Origin: an uncultured Oscillospiraceae bacterium
GTDB taxonomy: Bacteria > Bacillota > Clostridia > Oscillospirales > Oscillospiraceae
Length of the DNA stretch: 64,000 bases
Direction: 5' to 3'
Assembly (NCBI GenBank): GCA_904419145.1
Contig: CAJFQQ010000003.1
Span: 1 to 64,000, forward strand
In this document: positions 44,292 to 54,363 of the stretch, piece by piece
How positions within the stretch are numbered: position 1 is the first letter of the stretch
Layout: every line of letters begins with the position of its first letter
The notes under the pieces: model-generated
Database searches by the model: none
Told to the model about the DNA's origin: nothing
Seen by the model: only the letters and a program-made list of their open reading frames with translations
Position numbers and translations under genes: made by a program

Positions 44292-45644
44292 TTATTGTAA
44301 CTCCCAGCTCTTCTCAACGTGTGCTTTGCCGGTCTTTTTACGATAGAAACACCACAGCCACATTACCAACAGACAGGCAGCAGAAGCGACAAGCATGGTC
44401 ATGTTAGCAGTTTGGAAGGACCTCCAGATCATAAAGACACGAATAGCTAACGCAATCCAGCAGGCAGCCAGAAACAACCACATTGGAGTACGCCAGGCGC
44501 GATTTTCCCAAGCGCCTTCCATCGTTTTTGGATACCGCATAATGCCGATGGCCACCAGGATATAGCCAATAGAGGATACAAAGGTGAAATTGGATACGAT
44601 AGTACCAATATCAAAGTCCAAAACAATAGGCAGGGCACCAATGAAAAAGAAAATAATGATGTACTTCCAAGCGATGCCGTATTTATTCACATTACCCAAA
44701 ATCTCCGGCAGCCAGCCGTCGCGGGTCAGCTGCATCATCGGCCGCTCAAAGATGCCGAAAGAGGAGTTTAAAGAGGTGGCCAGTGCCATGACCGGGCCGC
44801 TAAACACAAACAGATAAAACACCACGGGGCTGAAAATAACCTGTGCGACTGCAGTCAGCGGCTGGTTCGCAGTCTGCTCAATGGGTAGAACATTGCACAT
44901 GGTAAAGCCTACACTGCAGTATAGCACTACTAGAAAAAGCGGAACGATGGCCATTGCCAGAGGTAAATCTGTTTTAGGTTTCTTGCAGGAGCCAGAGAAG
45001 GACGTGATAAGGGTGTAGCCGGTAGTGGAATTCATCAGAATCATTACCGCCTGCATAAAGCCATCCGGACCATCAGTGAAAAAGTCCTCGGCTGCGAAAT
45101 CAAAGCTGCCGGGTTGTGCATTCATCATGCCATAGAGACCAAACATCAGTAGGCCGAAGATCAGGATAATCGTTAGAACATTCTGCACCTTAGCCATAAA
45201 GCTGGTGCCAAACAAATTGATCAACGCAAACAGAACCAAGCTAAAAATGGCGACGCCTTTCACAGGAATTGCAGGACTGATTGCATGCATGTAATTGCCC
45301 AACGAAAGAGCCATAGTGCTAAAATAGAAAGCGTTCAAGATTTGCTGTACACCGTACCAGCCACCGCCTACTTCGCCCAAGGTAGTAGCCAGGAACGAGT
45401 AGTTACCACCTTTAATGCGGGCGGCACTGGACATGAGGATCAGTGGCAGGTTTGCTAAAAAGCCCAGCACAATTGCCACCGCATAGGCAATCCATGCACT
45501 GCGGCCGGTCCAAGAGATAGCGATACCGACATAGGTAACAATGCCGGCACCTACAACAGAACCTAAGCCCATAAAAGCCAGATCCCAAAAGCCAAGCAGA
45601 CCGCTTTTTTCAGTTGTTGTTTTTTCGCTTTTCATTAGACTCAT
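44292..45644 (-). CDS. APC-family amino acid/organic cation permease
   Basis: A 450-residue inner-membrane transporter with about 12 hydrophobic helices. The first helix region GLGSVVGAGIVTYVGIAI is the substrate-binding GSVVGAGI motif of the APC superfamily. The start overlaps the stop of the upstream enolase-superfamily gene by 4 bp (ATGA), so both are co-translated. The substrate is unknown but probably matches that of the partner enzyme. A terminator follows. Confidence 0.9.
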   Translation of the reverse strand: MSLMKSEKTTTEKSGLLGFWDLAFMGLGSVVGAGIVTYVGIAISWTGRSAWIAYAVAIVLGFLANLPLILMSSAARIKGGNYSFLATTLGEVGGGWYGVQQILNAFYFSTMALSLGNYMHAISPAIPVKGVAIFSLVLFALINLFGTSFMAKVQNVLTIILIFGLLMFGLYGMMNAQPGSFDFAAEDFFTDGPDGFMQAVMILMNSTTGYTLITSFSGSCKKPKTDLPLAMAIVPLFLVVLYCSVGFTMCNVLPIEQTANQPLTAVAQVIFSPVVFYLFVFSGPVMALATSLNSSFGIFERPMMQLTRDGWLPEILGNVNKYGIAWKYIIIFFFIGALPIVLDFDIGTIVSNFTFVSSIGYILVAIGIMRYPKTMEGAWENRAWRTPMWLFLAACWIALAIRVFMIWRSFQTANMTMLVASAACLLVMWLWCFYRKKTGKAHVEKSWELQ

Positions 45645-46831
45645 GCTCCTTTCACAGATTCGATCACCACTGCCTCCGCTAGCGCTTTTTCAGATAACTC
45701 GTTGCCGATGCCAGGCCGGTCCGGAATCTCAAAATACCCGTCAACAGGCTGGTAGTTATAGATACACAAGTCCGTTACCTCTTTCAAAGTGTTGACGGTG
45801 TGGTGTTCATGAATGATAAAGTTGGGAATGGCTGCCTCAAACTGCAGCGCCGCCGCAACGCTGATGGGAGTGTTACAGGTATGGGTCTGTACTGAGATAC
45901 TGAATGCCTCTGCCATATCACAGATCTTTCGCCCTTCAGTATAGCCGCCGCAGTTGCCCAGATCAGGCTGTGCAACAGATAAACAGCCCGTCTGGAACAG
46001 AGGCAAAAATCCCCTGCGGGTGTAGGTGCGCTCGCCGGTGGCCAAGGGGATATTGGTGTGGGCAGCAATACGTTGGTAATCCATGGGACTCAGCGGAGAA
46101 GCCGGCTCTTCCAGGAACATAATGCCATAGGGTTCAGCCATGCGGGCAAATTCGATGGCAGTCATAGCCGTTGTCCCATTGTGATTTTCCAAAATGATGT
46201 CTACGTCCGATCCCAAAGCTTGGCGGCAGGCGTCCAGCTTTTTTTCCAGCTCCCGCATGGTGGATGGCTGAAAGTGGATGTGCATTTCCTCTGAAGAGGT
46301 AGGCTTACCGTCCAGCCTTTTGCTAATAAGGTCGATTTTCACAGAGTTGTAGCCATCTTCCACAGCGGCGTGGCATGCCTCCTGTAAGAAGCCTATGTCA
46401 CCGGGGGATGCCATAAATGTCTCGCTTTTCCAGCCAAACTGGAGCTGACTGGCGTAGGTCCGTAGCTTTGTGCGGTGGACACCGCCCAACAGTTTACAGC
46501 AGGGGACGCCGAAGTATTTGCCTTTGATATCCCACAAGGCGGTGTCAATGGCACTGATTGCGGCCATAATTACGCCACCGTTACCCTGTGCCCAAAAATT
46601 CCCGGCCAACTTATGGTACACAGCATCCGTGTCCAGTGGATCCATTCCAATAATCATCTTAGCCATTAGTTTGATTAACTGATAGGCACCTACCGAGTAG
46701 TCAAAGATAGAAACACCTGCCTCGCCATAGCCATAGATGCCCTCGTCTGTGTTGATGCGGCACAGTACCGGGGTCTGCGCGCTCACATCGAGCCTCTTTA
46801 ATTGGATAGCGTCAACCGAAACAATTTTCAT
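45641..46831 (-). CDS. Mandelate racemase/muconate lactonizing enzyme-family protein
   Basis: A 396-residue enolase-superfamily enzyme. The N-terminal capping domain is followed by the barrel with SVKIDL (second-strand catalytic position), metal ligands in ILENHNG and MFLEEPASP, then GERTYTRRG, QPDLGNCGG and QTHTCNTPIS. The C-terminal pattern is closest to acid-sugar dehydratases such as galactonate dehydratase, but the strand-three residues differ, so racemase or epimerase activity cannot be excluded. The ATG at 46831 follows AAAGGAAGGG. It is first in the operon with the APC permease and divergent from a LysR gene. Confidence 0.88.
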   Translation of the reverse strand: MKIVSVDAIQLKRLDVSAQTPVLCRINTDEGIYGYGEAGVSIFDYSVGAYQLIKLMAKMIIGMDPLDTDAVYHKLAGNFWAQGNGGVIMAAISAIDTALWDIKGKYFGVPCCKLLGGVHRTKLRTYASQLQFGWKSETFMASPGDIGFLQEACHAAVEDGYNSVKIDLISKRLDGKPTSSEEMHIHFQPSTMRELEKKLDACRQALGSDVDIILENHNGTTAMTAIEFARMAEPYGIMFLEEPASPLSPMDYQRIAAHTNIPLATGERTYTRRGFLPLFQTGCLSVAQPDLGNCGGYTEGRKICDMAEAFSISVQTHTCNTPISVAAALQFEAAIPNFIIHEHHTVNTLKEVTDLCIYNYQPVDGYFEIPDRPGIGNELSEKALAEAVVIESVKGA

Positions 46832-47007
46832 CAAATCCCTTCCTTTCTCACTCAATAAAAATAAATTATATCTTTGCTGCCATCCTTTAGGCAGAAAAGA
46901 CTTGTGGAAGAACACAAAATAGGTTATAATACACGATAATCAAATCAATAATTACCTCTTTTTTGTTAGTATAACGCAAAAAACACTGCCAGACAAATAC
47001 AAATATA

Positions 47008-47037
47008 TTGTAGACATTATAATAAAATGGTTATAAT
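47008..47037 (+). promoter_or_regulatory. Promoter of the LysR gene
   Basis: TTGTAG (47008-47013), 18-bp spacer, TATAAT (47032-47037), only 14 bp before the chosen start, in an AT-rich divergent region. Confidence 0.5.
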
Positions 47038-47051
47038 GTATGGGGGCTGTT

Positions 47052-47918
47052 ATGAACATTCAGCATCTTCGCTATTTTTTAACCATTGTTCGTTGCGGGA
47101 CTCTCAGCGGTGCCGCAAGGGAACTGCACGTTGCACAGCCAGCTTTGAGTGCCACATTGGCCAAAATCGAGGATGAGATTGGGGTTAAATTGTTTGACCG
47201 GGTGCGCGGACGGCTGATCCTTAATGAGAAGGGCAAAATTTTCTCACGCGGCTGTCTAGATATTTGCGAGGATTATGACCGCATGTTAGAGAGAGTACAC
47301 CGGCTGGTACAGCGGGAATGGAACGAGTTAACAGTCGGCATTTTGGATATAGGATTTCCTCAGCAATTCATTCTGGACTTTCTAGCTGCCAATCCGGGTA
47401 TCCAAGTCAATAGCAACCTGTTTTTTCAACCTGCTGGGCAAGAGTTCGAATCGTTCCATTGTGACCTTTTAATCATGCCTGGTCCTGTAGAAATGAAAGG
47501 CGTAGAGTGCCGACTTATTCACTCCGATCCCCTGTTTTTGACTATGTTAAAGACGCATCCTTTAGCTGGTTATAAACAGATAGCGTTACAAGATTTGAAT
47601 GGGGTTAATTTAATTCAGCTTGGGGCAAATAGCTATTATGGCAGGTTGGTCAACAATCTGTTGGAACAAAACAAAATTGTCTTTGCCAGTCGTTGCAGTT
47701 CTACTGAGCGGCAATTGCGTCAGCTTTTGGAGAAGCAGCAAGGCGTATGTGTCACAATCCCGGATATCTGGAATACCATGCCGGATGCGGATGGCCTTGT
47801 ACATATTCCAATAGATACGTCTGTACGACGTCAATGCTATTTCGTTTATAGTGCAAAGCGCTCCATTTCTCCCCTGGCTACGCATTTTATGGACTATATT
47901 TGCAATTTTTATCATTAA
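47052..47918 (+). CDS. LysR-family regulator of the permease/enolase operon
   Basis: A 288-residue LysR protein (NIQHLRYFLTIVRCGTLSGA then HVAQPALSATLAKIEDEIGV). The ATG at 47052 is preferred to 47040 because the earlier ATG contains the GGGGG ribosome site. It is divergent from the enolase-family operon and probably controls it. A perfect terminator follows. Confidence 0.9.
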   Translation: MNIQHLRYFLTIVRCGTLSGAARELHVAQPALSATLAKIEDEIGVKLFDRVRGRLILNEKGKIFSRGCLDICEDYDRMLERVHRLVQREWNELTVGILDIGFPQQFILDFLAANPGIQVNSNLFFQPAGQEFESFHCDLLIMPGPVEMKGVECRLIHSDPLFLTMLKTHPLAGYKQIALQDLNGVNLIQLGANSYYGRLVNNLLEQNKIVFASRCSSTERQLRQLLEKQQGVCVTIPDIWNTMPDADGLVHIPIDTSVRRQCYFVYSAKRSISPLATHFMDYICNFYH

Positions 47919-47958
47919 CTAGAGTCAAGCGAAACGCATTTTGTGAGGAAAATATAGC

Positions 47959-47992
47959 AATGGGGGAGGATGCAAAAGCATCCTCCCCCATT
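47959..47992 (+). terminator. Convergent terminator
   Basis: A perfect 15-bp stem (47959-47973 with 47978-47992) with AAAA loop between the LysR and the vWA gene. Confidence 0.85.
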
Positions 47993-48030
47993 ATCATGCA
48001 TGTTTGCTATTACCACATACATGGGGTGCC

Positions 48031-49413
48031 TCAAAGGCTGACGACAGATTCGCAGCAGCGATAGTCGGTGTCAATATAGTGGGCAATAAAGCGTGCCTTG
48101 AAGTTGCGCTGATCGCACATAGATTGATTGTTGCCTCCAGAGACGTTCAAATCTTCCGGCACAACAAATTTGAGGCACTTGACCAAAATATCGCGGCAGG
48201 CAGGTGCATCATGTGCCGGAATGGTTATGGCCTTCATCCCGCGCTGATACTCTGTGCCGTTTTCATCCACCTCGGTGAGAATAGCTGCCAGGGCAACCCG
48301 CTTTCCGGGGCAGACGTTCTTGATGGTCACGTCCAGCTGTACAATGCGCCCCATGGACTCCAGATAGGTGTCTCCCATATCCACTAAAACAGCGTCGGAG
48401 CAGCCCTCTATAGAGAGGTCCACCGGGACAGGGCACTCCTCGGGATTGACAACGATGCCGCAGTCCACGATGACGGTCGGCTCCGGGAAACGGACGACGT
48501 TGCCCTCCTGGTCGGAGTAGGTGATGGATTGGTTGACAAGCTTGGTCCCCTGGGTCTGCGCGGTGTGGCGGACAAAGAATTCCAGGACCGCGCTTTCGCT
48601 GGCGGTGACGCCCAGAGCGGGAATGTTCCAGCGCAGAGCGGTGGAATTCACCATGGTGGCCGTTCCCTTGTTGGGCGTGAGGATGCTGGTGATGACGAAG
48701 TCCGAGTTTACGATCTCGTTGATGACAATATTGGTCGCGCCGGTCTTGGAGATGTTAGCGGCCAGCTCCGCGAACAGCTCCTCCAGATCTTCGGCATCGG
48801 GGGTGACGGAAACGTGGGCGCTGGAAGGAGCGGTGGCCCACTGGTTGAGCATCCCCACGTCCACACCGCCGGAGCCCACCAGTCCGATGCAATAGATGAT
48901 AATGCCCTGGGCCTTTGCCGCCTCGGCTACCGGCGTGGGTGGGGCTCCGGTGGTGGTGTTTCCGTCAGTGAAGAGGACAATGACCCGGTTCTGGCTGCTG
49001 GAGGCGGATAGCAGCTGCGTGGCCTTGGTAAAGGCGTCCGCATGATTGGTGCTGCCGCCGGCGGTCAGCTGGTCAACCGCATTTTTCAGCGTGTCCACGG
49101 AGGTGATGAGCTGTGTGTTTTCCGTGGCGGTGTCGGCGAAGCTGACGATGCCGATGCGGCTTCCGGAGCCGATCTGGCCGCTGGCGGTGCCGCCGGTGGC
49201 CTCTGCAATGATATCAATAAACGTCTTCGCACCAGTTTTCATACTGGCCAGAGGCGTGCCTGCCATACTGCCGGAGCGATCCAACACCAGGACGATATCC
49301 GTGGGATTGGAGATGATATCCGGTGCCGCAGTCAGGGAGAGCGTCACCCGCAGGGACCCCTCACAGTCGATGCGGGTGGCGTTGATGACCTTGTTCGAGT
49401 TCGTAACACCCAT
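48031..49413 (-). CDS. von Willebrand factor A-domain protein
   Basis: A 460-residue protein with a vWA domain at about 35-215: metal-ion-dependent adhesion site DRSGSMAG, the following T/S and Asp (STNHADAFTKA; VLFTDGNTTTG). The second half is a beta-rich DUF11-like segment and a cysteine-containing C-terminal domain. There is no signal peptide or membrane helix, so it should stay in the cytoplasm or leave by a non-classical route. The ATG at 49413 follows AAGGAGGT. Function unknown; relatives occur in gut Clostridia. Confidence 0.85.
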   Translation of the reverse strand: MGVTNSNKVINATRIDCEGSLRVTLSLTAAPDIISNPTDIVLVLDRSGSMAGTPLASMKTGAKTFIDIIAEATGGTASGQIGSGSRIGIVSFADTATENTQLITSVDTLKNAVDQLTAGGSTNHADAFTKATQLLSASSSQNRVIVLFTDGNTTTGAPPTPVAEAAKAQGIIIYCIGLVGSGGVDVGMLNQWATAPSSAHVSVTPDAEDLEELFAELAANISKTGATNIVINEIVNSDFVITSILTPNKGTATMVNSTALRWNIPALGVTASESAVLEFFVRHTAQTQGTKLVNQSITYSDQEGNVVRFPEPTVIVDCGIVVNPEECPVPVDLSIEGCSDAVLVDMGDTYLESMGRIVQLDVTIKNVCPGKRVALAAILTEVDENGTEYQRGMKAITIPAHDAPACRDILVKCLKFVVPEDLNVSGGNNQSMCDQRNFKARFIAHYIDTDYRCCESVVSL

Positions 49414-49631
49414 TGTGTTACCTCCTTCTGGGGTGAGTCCCCTTCGTATCTTATGCCGCGGTGGATGATCCGCCACTATGCATAGGATCTTTCTGCATAA
49501 AAATGAAAGATAACTTGCAAAAGCGGGTGAACAATATAGCTGCTTTTTGTACGGATCACTAAAGATTTTTTTCGCTGCAAGCTGAAAATTGTGAAATGCA
49601 GAAAAAGTAAAAGCGGGAAAACTGTGGACTA

Positions 49632-49660
49632 TTGACAAGAAAAAGCGGCGGTTTTATAAT
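49632..49660 (+). promoter_or_regulatory. Consensus promoter of gltBD
   Basis: TTGACA (49632-49637), exactly 17 bp, TATAAT (49655-49660): a full sigma-A consensus. Confidence 0.88.
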
Positions 49661-49679
49661 AAAGTCAACAAAAGTTGGG

Positions 49680-49720
49680 GCGCATACTGTCCTTGCTGAG
49701 AGGGGAGTATGCGCATTTTT
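49680..49720 (+). terminator. Attenuator-like terminator in the gltB leader
   Basis: GCGCATACT/AGTATGCGC stem (49680-49688 with 49706-49714) followed by ATTTTTC. It starts about 13 nt after the predicted transcription start and 125 bp before gltB, so most transcripts may end here unless it is overcome. Confidence 0.75.
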
Positions 49721-49838
49721 CTATTATTTTTCAAAAAAGACAAATGTCTATAAGCCAGAGACAACTTGCGCATAAAACTGGTGAACTTGAAGGACAAATT
49801 GCAAATTGGCCGGAAGCTGAGAAAGGGAGGCATGGGCT

Positions 49839-52800
49839 ATGGAGCGAATGGAGGGATTGTACCGTCCCCAGTGGGAACACGACGCCTGCGGCATCGGGGC
49901 GGTCATTCAGATCGACGGAACCAAGTCCCACGCCACGGTGGATAAGGCGCTGAAGATCGTGGAAAAGCTGGAACACCGGGCGGGAAAGGACACCAAGGGT
50001 GAGACCGGCGACGGCGTGGGGATTATGGTGCAGATCGCCCACCCCTTCTTCACCAAGGCGGCGGCCCAGCAGGGCATCCAGCTGGGCGAGGAGCGGGACT
50101 ACGGCGTGGGGATGTTCTTCTTCCCCCAGGATAACCTCCTGCGCAGCCAGGCCCGGAAGATGCTGGAGATCATCGCCGCCAAGGAAGGCGTGGAATTTCT
50201 GGGCTGGCGGCGGGTGCCGGTGGTGCCGGAGGTCCTGGGACAGATGGCCCGGGACAGCATGCCCGCCATCTACCAGTGCTTCCTCCGCCGCCCGGGGGAT
50301 GTGGAGCGGGGGCTGGACTTTGACCGGAAGCTCTATGTGGTGCGCCGGGAGTTCGAGCAGTCCAACGACCACACCTATGTCGCTTCCCTCTCCAGCCGGA
50401 CCATTGTCTACAAGGGGATGTTCCTGGTGGACCAGCTGCGCAAGTTCTACCCGGACCTGCAGGACGAGGACTATGTGTCCGCCATCGCCATGGTTCACTC
50501 CCGCTTCTCCACCAACACCACCCCCAGCTGGGAGCGGGCCCACCCCAACCGCCTGATCCTCCACAACGGAGAGATCAACACCATCCGGGGCAATGTGGAC
50601 CGCATGCTGGCCCGGGAGGAGACCATGTTCTCCTCCATCATGGCCGACGACATCGACAAGGTGCTGCCGGTGGTGGACCAGAGCGGCTCCGACTCCTCCA
50701 TGCTGGACAACACCCTGGAATTTCTGATGATGAACGGCATTGAGCTGCCCCTGGCGGTGATGCTGACGATCCCGGAGGCCTGGCGGGGGGAGCCGGAGCT
50801 CAGCCGGGAGGTGGCGGACATGTACCACTACTACGCCACCATGATGGAGCCCTGGGACGGCCCGGCAGCCATCCTCTACTCCGACGGGGATATCGTGGGG
50901 GCCACCCTGGACCGCAACGGCCTGCGCCCCATGCGCTACTACGAGGTGGACGACGGCACCATCATCCTCTCCTCCGAGGTGGGGGTGCTGGACATCCCCC
51001 ATGAGAAGATCCTCCACAAGTCCCGGGTCAAGCCCGGCCAGATGCTGGTGGTGGATACCCGGGCCGGCCGCATCCTGGAGGACGGCGAGCTCAAAGCCCG
51101 CTACGCCGCCCAGGCCCCCTACGGGGAGTGGCTGGACCAGAACCTGGTGCGCCTCCAGGATCTGCCGGTGCCCAGCCGCAAGGTGCCCGTCCACACACCG
51201 GCCCAGCGCAGCCGTCTGTACAAGGCGTTCAACTATTCCTATGACGATATCAAGGACGTGGTGCTGCAGATGGCCGCCACCGGCAGCGAGCCTACCACCT
51301 CCATGGGCGTGGATATCCCCCTGGCGGTGCTCAGCGAGAAGCACCAGCCCCTGTTCAGCTACTTCAAGCAGATGTTCGCCCAGGTCACCAATCCGCCCAT
51401 CGACGCCATCCGGGAGGAGACGGTCATCGACACCACGGTCTACGTGGGCTCTGACGGGAACCTTCTGGAAGCCAAACCGGATAACTGCCATGTGCTGGAG
51501 ATCCGCAACCCCATCCTCACCAGTGTGGACCTCCTGAAGATCCGGCACATGGATGTGCCGGGGCTGAAGGTGGAGACCATCTCCCTGCTGTTTTTCAAAA
51601 ACACGTCCCTGAAAAAGGCACTGGACCACCTGTTCGTCAACTGTGACCGGGCCTATAAGAACGGAGCCAATATCCTCATCCTGTCCGACCGGGGAGTGGA
51701 TGAGAACCATGTCGCCATCCCCAGCCTTCTGGCGGTATCCGCCATAGAGCAGTATCTGATCCGGACGAAAAAGCGCACCAGCATCTCCATCATCCTGGAG
51801 AGCGCCGAGCCCCGGGACGTCCACCACTTTGCCACCCTTCTGGGCTACGGCGCCCGGGCCATCAACCCCTATCTGGCCCATGAGGCCATCGGTGAGCTCA
51901 TCGACGAGGGGCTGCTGGACAAGGAGTATACCGTGGCGGTCGGCGACTACAACAGCGCGGTCCTCCACGGGGTGGTGAAGATCGCCTCCAAGATGGGGAT
52001 CTCCACCATCCAGTCCTATCAGAGCGCCCAGATCTTTGAGGCGCTGGGTCTCAGCGACGAGGTGGTGGACACCTACTTTACCAACACCATCAGCCGGGTG
52101 GGGGGCATCGGCCTGAAGGAGATCCAGGAGGCGGTGGAGTGGCAGCACGACCAGGCTTTTGACCCTCTGGGCCTGGGGTCCGACACCACCCTGGACAGCT
52201 TCGGCTATCACAAGCTGCGCAGCGGCAGCGACAAAGAGGATCACATGTTCAATCCCCAGACCATCTTCCTCCTGCAGCGGGCGGCCCAGACCGGGGACTA
52301 CGACCTCTACCGCCAGTACGCGGAGCTGGTGGACGCCGAGGGCATCCCCCACACCCTACGGGGCCTGCTGGAGTTCAATACGGCGGAGCGGACGCCGGTG
52401 CCCATCGAGGAGGTGGAGCCGGTGGAGAGTATCGTCCGGCGCTTCAAGACCGGCGCCATGAGCTACGGGTCCATATCCCAGGAGGCCCACGAGTGTCTGG
52501 CCATCGCCATGAACACCCTAGGCGGCAAGTCCAACTCCGGGGAGGGCGGCGAGACTATGGAACGGCTCTATTCCGAGCGGGGCAGCGCCATCAAGCAGGT
52601 GGCCAGCGGCCGGTTCGGCGTCACCAGCGCCTATCTCGTCAGCGCCAAGGAGGTGCAGATCAAGATGGCCCAGGGCGCCAAGCCCGGCGAGGGCGGACAC
52701 CTCCCCGGCGGGAAGGTGTACCCCTGGATCGCCCACACCCGCTACTCCACTCCAGGGGTTTCCCTGATCTCCCCGCCGCCCCACCACGATATCTACTCCA

Positions 52801-54350
52801 TTGAGGACCTGGCACAGCTGATCTACGACCTGAAGAACGCCAGCCCGGAGGCCAAGATCTCCGTGAAGCTGGTGTCGGAGGCCGGGGTGGGCACCATCGC
52901 CAGCGGCGTAGCCAAGGCCGGGGCCCAGGTGGTGGTGATCTCCGGCTATGACGGCGGAACCGGCGCGGCGCCCCGGACCTCCATCCACAATGCGGGCCTC
53001 CCCTGGGAGCTGGGGTTGGCGGAGGCCCACCAGACCCTGATCCGCAACGGCCTCAGGCAGCGGGTGACCCTGGAGACCGACGGGAAGCTCATGACCGGCC
53101 GGGATGTGGCCATCGCCGCCATCCTGGGGGCGGAGGAGTTCGGCTTTGCCACCGCGCCCCTCGTCACCCTGGGCTGTGTGATGATGCGGGTGTGCAACCT
53201 GGACACCTGCCCCATGGGCATCGCCACCCAGAACCCGGAGCTGCGCAAGCGGTTTAACGGCAAGCCGGAGTATGTGATGAACTTCATGCGCTTCGTGGCC
53301 CAGCAGCTCCGGGAGATCATGGCCTCCCTGGGGGTGCGGACGGTGGCGGAGCTGGTGGGCAACACGGACCTGGTGAAGGTCCGGGCCAAGTCCATCACCC
53401 GCCGGGCGGAGATGGTGGATGTGTCTGCCATCCTCAAAAGGGAGGAAGGAAACTTCACCGACAAGGACCTCTACGATTTCGGCCTGGAAAAGACCCTGGA
53501 CCAGAAGGTGCTGCTGAAGAAGTTCCGCTCCGCCATTGCCAAGGGGGAGAAGGGGACCGTGTCCCTGGACATCACCAGCACCGACCGGGCCTTCGGCACG
53601 TTGCTGGGGGCGGAGGTGACCAAGGCCCACCCGAAGGGCCTTCCCGAGGACACCCTGCGGGTGCAGTGCCGGGGCGGGGCGGGCCAGAGCTTCGGCGCGT
53701 TCCTGCCGGCGGGCATCACGCTGACCCTGGAAGGGGACAGCAACGACTACTTCGGCAAGGGCCTCTCCGGCGGGAAGCTGGTGGTCTATCCGCCGAAGGA
53801 CAGCACCTTCGCCGCGGAGGAGAACATCATCATCGGCAACGTGGCCCTCTACGGCGCCACCGGGGGCAAGGCCTTTATCTCCGGCGTGGCCGGGGAGCGG
53901 TTCTGCGTGCGCAACTCCGGCGCCAGCGCGGTGGTGGAGGGCGTGGGCAACCACGGCTGTGAATATATGACCGGGGGCGTGGCGGTGATTTTGGGCCCCG
54001 TGGGGACCAACTTTGCCGCCGGCATGTCGGGGGGCGTGGCCTTTGTGCTGGATGAGCGGCACCTGCTCTACCGCAAGCTCAACAAGGAGATGGTGCGCAT
54101 GGAGGCGGTGACGGAGAAGTCCGACGCCCTGCTGCTCAAGGGGCTCATCGAGGAGCATGTGGCTGCCACCGGCTCTCAGATCGGCCGGAAGATTTTGGAC
54201 GATCTGGAGCACTATCTGCCCTGTTTCAAGAAGATCATCCCCGTGGGGTACAGCAAGATGCTCCGGGCCATCGCTTCCTTCGAGGAGAAGGGCATGTCCC
54301 GTCAGCAGGCCGAGGTCGAGGCGTTCTATGCCCTGACCGCCAACGGATAA
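49839..54350 (+). CDS. gltB: Glutamate synthase large subunit
   Basis: The 1503-residue enzyme uses glutamine to aminate 2-oxoglutarate. The N-terminal amidotransferase domain has its catalytic Cys at residue 17 (HDACGIG) after a short propeptide. The central and FMN-binding domains follow (GGKSNSGEGGET; ISGYDGGTGAAPRTS), then the Fe-S cysteines (CVMMRVCNLDTCPMGIATQ) and the C-terminal beta-helix GXGXG domain (GDSNDYFGKGLSGGKLVVYP). Length is normal for bacterial GltB. It is in operon with gltD 13 bp downstream. Very strong GC3 bias. Confidence 0.98.
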   Translation: MERMEGLYRPQWEHDACGIGAVIQIDGTKSHATVDKALKIVEKLEHRAGKDTKGETGDGVGIMVQIAHPFFTKAAAQQGIQLGEERDYGVGMFFFPQDNLLRSQARKMLEIIAAKEGVEFLGWRRVPVVPEVLGQMARDSMPAIYQCFLRRPGDVERGLDFDRKLYVVRREFEQSNDHTYVASLSSRTIVYKGMFLVDQLRKFYPDLQDEDYVSAIAMVHSRFSTNTTPSWERAHPNRLILHNGEINTIRGNVDRMLAREETMFSSIMADDIDKVLPVVDQSGSDSSMLDNTLEFLMMNGIELPLAVMLTIPEAWRGEPELSREVADMYHYYATMMEPWDGPAAILYSDGDIVGATLDRNGLRPMRYYEVDDGTIILSSEVGVLDIPHEKILHKSRVKPGQMLVVDTRAGRILEDGELKARYAAQAPYGEWLDQNLVRLQDLPVPSRKVPVHTPAQRSRLYKAFNYSYDDIKDVVLQMAATGSEPTTSMGVDIPLAVLSEKHQPLFSYFKQMFAQVTNPPIDAIREETVIDTTVYVGSDGNLLEAKPDNCHVLEIRNPILTSVDLLKIRHMDVPGLKVETISLLFFKNTSLKKALDHLFVNCDRAYKNGANILILSDRGVDENHVAIPSLLAVSAIEQYLIRTKKRTSISIILESAEPRDVHHFATLLGYGARAINPYLAHEAIGELIDEGLLDKEYTVAVGDYNSAVLHGVVKIASKMGISTIQSYQSAQIFEALGLSDEVVDTYFTNTISRVGGIGLKEIQEAVEWQHDQAFDPLGLGSDTTLDSFGYHKLRSGSDKEDHMFNPQTIFLLQRAAQTGDYDLYRQYAELVDAEGIPHTLRGLLEFNTAERTPVPIEEVEPVESIVRRFKTGAMSYGSISQEAHECLAIAMNTLGGKSNSGEGGETMERLYSERGSAIKQVASGRFGVTSAYLVSAKEVQIKMAQGAKPGEGGHLPGGKVYPWIAHTRYSTPGVSLISPPPHHDIYSIEDLAQLIYDLKNASPEAKISVKLVSEAGVGTIASGVAKAGAQVVVISGYDGGTGAAPRTSIHNAGLPWELGLAEAHQTLIRNGLRQRVTLETDGKLMTGRDVAIAAILGAEEFGFATAPLVTLGCVMMRVCNLDTCPMGIATQNPELRKRFNGKPEYVMNFMRFVAQQLREIMASLGVRTVAELVGNTDLVKVRAKSITRRAEMVDVSAILKREEGNFTDKDLYDFGLEKTLDQKVLLKKFRSAIAKGEKGTVSLDITSTDRAFGTLLGAEVTKAHPKGLPEDTLRVQCRGGAGQSFGAFLPAGITLTLEGDSNDYFGKGLSGGKLVVYPPKDSTFAAEENIIIGNVALYGATGGKAFISGVAGERFCVRNSGASAVVEGVGNHGCEYMTGGVAVILGPVGTNFAAGMSGGVAFVLDERHLLYRKLNKEMVRMEAVTEKSDALLLKGLIEEHVAATGSQIGRKILDDLEHYLPCFKKIIPVGYSKMLRAIASFEEKGMSRQQAEVEAFYALTANG

Positions 54351-54363
54351 GGAGGGGAGAACC

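Larger units (their letters stand above)
49414..49838. other. Divergent control region between vWA gene and gltB
   Basis: Contains the gltB promoter and attenuator-like hairpin, given separately, and a ~120-nt AT-rich stretch before the gltB ribosome site. No gene is supported. Confidence 0.6.

Noticed and set aside
49731-52352. A very long open frame (873 codons) on the strand opposite gltB
   Set aside because: It is a by-product of the strong GC bias in the third codon position of gltB; it has low-complexity His/Gly/Leu/Val composition and no ribosome site.
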